Shown piece after piece: positions 58,441-64,000 of a stretch of 64,000 bases of DNA. The stretch comes from Histoplasma ohiense (lineage: Eukaryota; Ascomycota; Eurotiomycetes; Onygenales; Ajellomycetaceae). Below the pieces are notes generated by a model, which saw only the letters and a list, made by a program, of their open reading frames with translations, was not told the origin of the DNA and searched no databases. Position 1 is the first letter of the stretch, and every line of letters starts with the position of its first letter. A program made the translations under genes and the position numbers. The stretch spans positions 3,472,001-3,536,000 of the forward strand of contig JAEVHH010000001.1 in the NCBI GenBank assembly GCA_017607445.1, written 5' to 3'.

Positions 58441-61319
58441 TGAACTTTGTGTCCCACATCTGAGCATCAAAATATTTCTTGAAGGCAGAAGATAAACCAA
58501 AAGTAGTAGAAGCAGTTGATAATTATAAGATTAAATTATATGAACAATAAAAAGCTGCAATGAAGATTATTGATGATGATCATGTTCTCTGAGAAGGATT
58601 CCACCATTTCAAAGAAGTCAATATTAGTGGATATGACATAATTTTAAGCATGCTGTGATTGGAAGCTGCAAACCCTGATATCAACTGGGTGTGAAGATGC
58701 TGAATCTATAGAAAAGTATTGAATATTAATCACATACATCTGAATACTGCTAAAGAATTCACAACACTAATTGATGATGGCAATATTATATTCACTGTCT
58801 TACCATTACAAGCTGTGAGTGCAGCAACTGAGTCAAATATCTCAGATGATTATAAAGATTATCTTGATGTATTTCAAGAAGACATATCTGATGTAGAACA
58901 CACATCTCATGATTATGTCATAGATCTCAAACCTGGTAAGAAACTCTCATACCAACTGATATATAATTTATCACCTCAAGAACTCTCTGTCCTCTGAGAA
59001 TACATCAAAAAGATGTTAGAAAAGAATTGAATACATTCATTCAAGAGCTCAGCTGATGTGCCAGTGTTATTCACACTGAAGAAAGATGAAACTCTGCATC
59101 TTTGCATGGATTATTGAGGATTGAATGAAATAACAGTCAAGAATTGATATCCACTGTTTTTGATAAGTGAAATACTTGATAGATTAGCAGATATCAAAAT
59201 ATATACACAACTGAATCTTAGAGATGCATATCACAGAATTTGCATACAAGTGAAAGATGAATGAAAAACAGCATTTCAAATATGATATAGACATTTTGAA
59301 TATCTAGTTTTATCTTTTGAGCTAATCAATGTCTCTGTGATCTTTCAATCTTATATCAACAAAGCCCTCAGTGACTTTTTAGATGTATATTGTGTGACTT
59401 ATCTTGATAATATTGTAATCTATTCAAACACATTTGATGAGCATATTGTCCATGTTAAGAATATGCTGGAACAGTTAAGATGTTGGAGACTATATGCCAA
59501 ACTTAGTAAGTGTACATTCCATGCAACAGAAATTGGATTTTTGGGTTTTGTGGTTACTATACAGAGCATTACTGTTGAGAAACACTGTGTCAATATGATT
59601 CTAGATTGATCAGAACTGTGAACTATAAACAAATTACAAATATTTCTAGAATTCATCAATTTCTATTGTTGATTCATATACAAGTTCTCAATAATAACAG
59701 CACCTCTGACTGAATTGTTAAAAGATTACAAAATAAAAAGAGAGAAGAATAATGTATCTGTTCAGTTAGACAAAAACTGCAAGCATGCAATTTTGCAGTC
59801 AAAAGAATGCTTTACAAAAGCATCATTGTTGATCCACTTTGATTCACAGTGAAAACTCTGTATAGAAATGAATGAATCTGATGTTGCAATTGCTGCAGTA
59901 ATATCACAATTAATGAATGATGATCACTGACACTCAATCATGTTTTGATCTAGAAAGCTCACAGAAACAGAAAGACATTATCAAACATATGATTTAAAAA
60001 TGTTGCTGATTGTAGAAGCTTTCAGACAATGACACCACTACTTATATAATAGCAGATACTCAATAACTGTTTTATCTGATCATATCAATCTCCAGCACTT
60101 CATGACAACAAAGCAGCTAAATGAGCATCAGATTCACTGAATAGAAATGCTCTCAGCATTCAATTTTGAAATAAAGCATCATTCTAAGAAAAATAATCCT
60201 GCAGATGCATCAAGTTGTCATTCAGATTTTGTAAAATACACAGCTCTCTTTACAGAGCTCTCTACTCTGCAAGAGAAGCTGTGTAAGAGAATCTTTAAAT
60301 CACTAAAGACAAAAGAAAACACAAAGTTAGATCAATGTATCAAGATGATGTGAAAAGATCTGCAAGCTAATGAAAATTATTGAATGAAGAAGTCTGTAGT
60401 CATTGATGACAACAATCTCTGCAGAATAAAGAATGCATCTGTGAATGAGAATGAGATTGCAGATGTTACAGAGTTAAATCTAGAAACTCTGATATTATAA
60501 ATTCTAACTGTCAAGATATTTGAGTTTGAGACAGTCTATTGTGAAGAGATAGCTGAATCTATCATTGAACTCTTACTGCAGATTCAGAATAGAGACATCA
60601 GCACATCTGAACTTCACAGAAGACTAGAGATGAATGATATTAGTGTAGATAATCATTCAATCTGAGTAGTAGATAAAGATGATCTGCTCAGAAAAGATGA
60701 TAAAGTCTATATACTGCAAGACAAGACTGTAAGACATGAAATAATGAAAATGAATCACAATGATCTCCAAGATGGCCATTTTGAACATGACAAAATCATT
60801 GAAGTGATCAAACACAAATACTTGTGGCATGGTATGAGCAATGAGATTGCAGAATATGTGAGAACTTGTGATGTTTGCCAATGCATCAAGATACCACAGC
60901 ACAAGCCATACAGATTGCTACAACCACATTCAATGTCAGATAAAAAATGGCATACAATTAGCATGGACTTTATTGAAAGTCTGTCAGATAATAAAAAGAG
61001 AAGTCAAATCTATAATGCTATTATCATATTTATTGATTTATTCATCAAATGAGCCATAATTGTGCCCACATCTTCAGAGCTAGATGCAGAAGAACTCACA
61101 GATATTATTGTATGAAGGATTGCAAAGAACTTTGATCTATCTGTGAACATTATTAGCAACTGAGATTCATTAATAAATAGCAAGTTTTGATCAACATTAT
61201 GTTACCTGCTTCATATCTGATGAAAATTATCGACAGCATTCCACCCGCAAACTGATGGTCAGACAGAATGATTGAATCAGATGATTGAACATTATCTTCA
61301 CACATACTGCAGCTATCAG
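58441..61319 (+). pseudogene. Family B pol pseudogene, truncated in integrase
   Basis: Frame 0, several stops. Protease region is near 58470-58700. RT follows, with ADVPVLFTLKKDETLHLCMDY near 59045-59115 and YLDNIVIYS at 59400-59426, where the second catalytic D is N. RNase H is EMNESDVAIAAVISQL near 59866. The integrase zinc domain with CDVCQCIK is at 60744-60900, followed by DFIESLSDNKKRSQIYNAI. It ends after FHPQTDGQTE, where A9 is inserted. Confidence 0.8.
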
Positions 61320-61853
61320 TGTGATGGGTTAGCATCTGTTAGTAATTAACTTACACAATCAACTCCCCTTCTGCACCCACTCATTTCTGGCTGTTGTGAT
61401 CTCATGTAATCCTCAATGTTTTTTCACTCTGTGCTCTGTGCTCATGTAGTTTCTAACAATTCTTCTGTGTAGCTCTTAACATTCTTTCACTTCATGCTCT
61501 GCATTTATATAGTCTCTAATAATTCTTCTGTGTAGCTTCTTACATTCTTTCACTCTGTGTTCTGCACTCATATAGTCTCTAACAATTCTTCTGTGTAGCT
61601 CTCAATGATTTCTCTGCCTCACATTCTACATTTGTATAGCTTCTAATGATTCTTACACATATCTTTTAATGTTCTTTCACTTTGCACTTTACTATGGAGC
61701 AGCTTCTGATATTCTTCTGCTCTGAACTTTCCTCTATAAGAACCTTCTTTGTATGATCTTTTCTTCTGATTTCTTTTCTCTTTCTTTTCTTAATCAATTC
61801 ATAATCTGTAATTAGAATAGTATCAAATCATTAATCAAAGTACATTCATTACA
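61320..61853 (+). repeat. 5' LTR of A9
   Basis: TGTGATGGGT...ATTCATTACA. It is 64 bp longer than the A3 LTRs and 64 bp shorter than the A7 LTR. Confidence 0.9.
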
Positions 61854-62228
61854 TTACAAATTGATTCTTCTGTATTTAAGATCTGAGTGCTTTGTTATTA
61901 GTTCTTATGTCTGAGTGCATCATTATCAGTTCTTACATCTGAGTGTGTTGTTTACAGATCTGAGTGTCTAGTCATTATAAGAGATTTCTTGTGAGTCTGA
62001 GTGCTTTTATTATTAGTTATATAGATTGTTGTGTCTAAGTGTTTGAAACACAATCAACTGTGTTCTATGAGATCTGAGTGTCTACAAACTGTAACACTGT
62101 GAATAGCATTTACAAAGAAGCTTGATCAAGTTTAGCACTGCAACACTGCAAATAGTGTCTGTGAGAGAACTGAATGCCTACAAGTATTTCTTTTCTTTTA
62201 TTATTATTACATATTCTTAGATATTGAA

Positions 62229-63317
62229 ATGAACTATGAACAATTCTACAAACACCCACTGCATTCAAACACAGCAGACAACAACTTAGATCTATAAAGT
62301 ATTCTTCAGCAGCAAGCACTACAGATGACTGAATTGCAACAACAATTTGCTGAGATGAGCACTTCTGTATTCACTGTTCCTTCTACATTCACATCTCACA
62401 AAAAGTCTCCAAGAGAGAAGCTTTCAATCCTCAATAAATATGAGAGAGATCTAGTGCTCTATCTTGTGTGGAAGTCAAAAGTGAACATCAAATTGAACAT
62501 TGATGAATGAGCAATAGACTTGCTATTCAATCAAGTGTGGTATATCCATAGCAGGTTGAATGGCAATACATTAGCAAAATTCCAACTCTGAATGAGTCAT
62601 TGTCAGAACAATCAGTGTATGTCAGAGCTAGTCTTTCAACAACTCAACTCTCTCTTTCTCAATTCTACACTTCAAGTCAAGATATTGAACTGACTTAATC
62701 AGACTTGTTAGATGAATGTTGTGTTGACAACTTATCTTTCTGAATTCAATCATAAGCTTCTAGAAGCAGATGGACAAGACTGAGACAATATCATCAAAAT
62801 CAATATATTGTTCAAGAACTTGAACTTTCAGTTGTATAACTGAAGTATAGAGTATCTGAAGCTCTCAATATACAGTGAATTCTGCACTGATCTTCATCTG
62901 TTGAACAACAATCTGTCTCAGTTCCACATATTTTAAAATCACAGAAAATTTCATCAAACAAATACATACACTTCAAACCACTCTGCAGTGTCCCTCACCT
63001 CCAAACCAGAATCAATGAACTGAGTCTCACATATAAACACAAGTTACTCAAGAGTTTCCAATATCTCAGAGAAGAACACTGCTGACTGAATTGTCAGAGA
63101 AGTCTGTATACACTGTGACAAGTCAGAACACTTTGCAAATCAATGTTCAAATGTGATTGCTCTGAGTAAATTCTCCACATATGTGAATGCTGTGTCACCT
63201 GTGGACAGGCAAGAACAGAGAAAAGACAAGCTCTCACTCTAAAATATGAATGAGAGCTCAAGAAGCAGAAAGCTAGCTGAAGATTCAAGCAGAAGATGTA
63301 AGTGAATACAATCATAA
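62229..63317 (+). pseudogene. A9 gag pseudogene
   Basis: ATG at 62229, TAA at 63315-63317, 362 codons, the same length as the A5 gag. The zinc knuckle CIHCDKSEHFANQC near 63103-63144 has all four ligands. The open N-terminal stretch 62325-62510 includes MTELQQQFAEMS and YLVWKSKVNIKL, one of few W codons left as TGG. Confidence 0.78.
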
Positions 63318-64000
63318 TCTCTGTCATTGTAAATAATCTAGTCAACATACAAGCAATGATAGACAGTGGTTTTCTTCATTACACTTTTATAGACACTCAG
63401 CTGATTGAGAAGCATAAGCTTCAGTGTATTCTTTTTCTCAAGCTGTATAAGCTCAGTGAATTTGATGGCCTCAGAGGATTCACCTTCTACAACATAGTAA
63501 GATTTAATGTTGACATAGAAGAATATAAGAAAAAAAACATATACACATACAAAATACAAAGTCTTGAGTACAATCTAATGCTCAGTCTATCATGACTCAC
63601 AGAATTTGGAACCTTGTTGAATGCATGCAATCACTGTCTTATTTTCTCAGAAAGCAACTGTGTTTATAAGAAAGATGTTGATAGAACCACTGATCTCACT
63701 CAGATATCAGCAGAAGTATACAAACTACTAACTCATCAAGCATATGAGAAGAAGAACATCCAAGTGTTCACTGCTAGCATAGCAGATATCAAAAAAACAT
63801 TAGAGAAACTAGAACTCAAGAATCTCAAAAAATCATGCAAAGAACTATCTGAATCATACAGAGATTTCACAGATATATTCAATGAAAAAGAAGCAGAAAA
63901 GCTTCCCCCTCACTGAGAACACAGTATAGATCATACAATTGAACTCATTAAGAAAGATGATAAGAATCTGCAATCACTCTGAGATTCTCTCTACAGTATG
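63296..64000 (+). pseudogene. A9 pol pseudogene (start)
   Basis: Frame -1 relative to gag. Protease AMIDSGFLHYTFID is open at 63302-63595 and the linker with EAEKLPPH at 63614-63916. The frame continues past the window edge just before RT. Confidence 0.82.

Larger units (their letters stand above)
56877..61319 (+). mobile_element. Family B Ty3/gypsy element (5' part, split by A9)
   Basis: A 271-bp 5' LTR (56877-57147) is followed by leader, gag and pol up to the integrase core. The element is cut at 61319 by A9, and its 3' end is outside the window. Gag and pol are in different frames (pol is -1). Confidence 0.85.
61320..64000 (+). mobile_element. Family A element A9 (5' part, runs off the window)
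   Basis: 534-bp 5' LTR (61320-61853), PBS TTACAAATTGATT at 61854-61866, leader, gag and start of pol. It is inserted in the integrase of family B after ATCAG (61315-61319), which should reappear as the TSD beyond the window. Confidence 0.87.

Noticed and set aside
58172..58459. Minus-strand 95-codon frame in family B
   Set aside because: It is antisense to gag and its zinc knuckle, which explains the segment.

Overview
The window is nuclear DNA of a filamentous ascomycete. Two intact housekeeping genes sit at the left: PEX1, and a helicase whose sequence is MCM7. Both have short GT-AG introns of 53-97 bases, as in Pezizomycotina. From about 9.2 kb to the right edge the DNA becomes AT-rich and almost free of CpG, and it consists of nested, decayed transposons. 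A two-compartment genome with gypsy-filled GC-poor blocks fits Onygenales such as Blastomyces and its relatives. That placement is inference from composition and gene structure, not a database match.

Layout. 1-375: tail of an unidentified gene. 1348-5293 (-): pex1, three exons. 5294-5750: shared divergent promoter with a cluster of MluI cell-cycle-box cores. 5751-8423 (+): mcm7, four exons. 9210 to the end: the transposon block. I use these family names: A = Ty3/gypsy chromovirus with apparent Tf1/sushi-like self-priming (nine copies or fragments, A1-A9); B = a second gypsy family (56877 onward, plus an LTR at 56233); C = a third gypsy chromovirus (44938-52075, minus strand) that carries an antisense accessory ORF; D = a Ty1/copia element (29589-41099); H = a non-autonomous hAT-type DNA transposon filled with a minisatellite (25953-27346, 53854-55188, plus relics).

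Nesting can be read from exact target-site duplications. A4 (minus strand) was split by A5 (TSD GATCT), and A5's 3' LTR was then split by hAT copy H1 (8-bp TSD). A4 was also split by copia D (TSD AAAGG), and D by A6 (TSD ATACA). C is bounded by TCAGT, and H2 by ATGACAAT. B was inserted into an A LTR and was itself split by A9, which leaves the window.

All retroelement coding regions are broken by point stop codons, mostly TGG or CGA changed to TGA, but they show few or no indels. Comparing LTR pairs shows the mutations fall almost only on C followed by G or C, while CpA and CpT are kept. This is unlike the CpA preference of classical RIP. The strongest leads are that mutation context, the fold-back primer of family A, the quantised 64-bp U3 repeats of A LTRs, the Zn2Cys6-like antisense ORF of family C, and the minisatellite-bearing hAT family.
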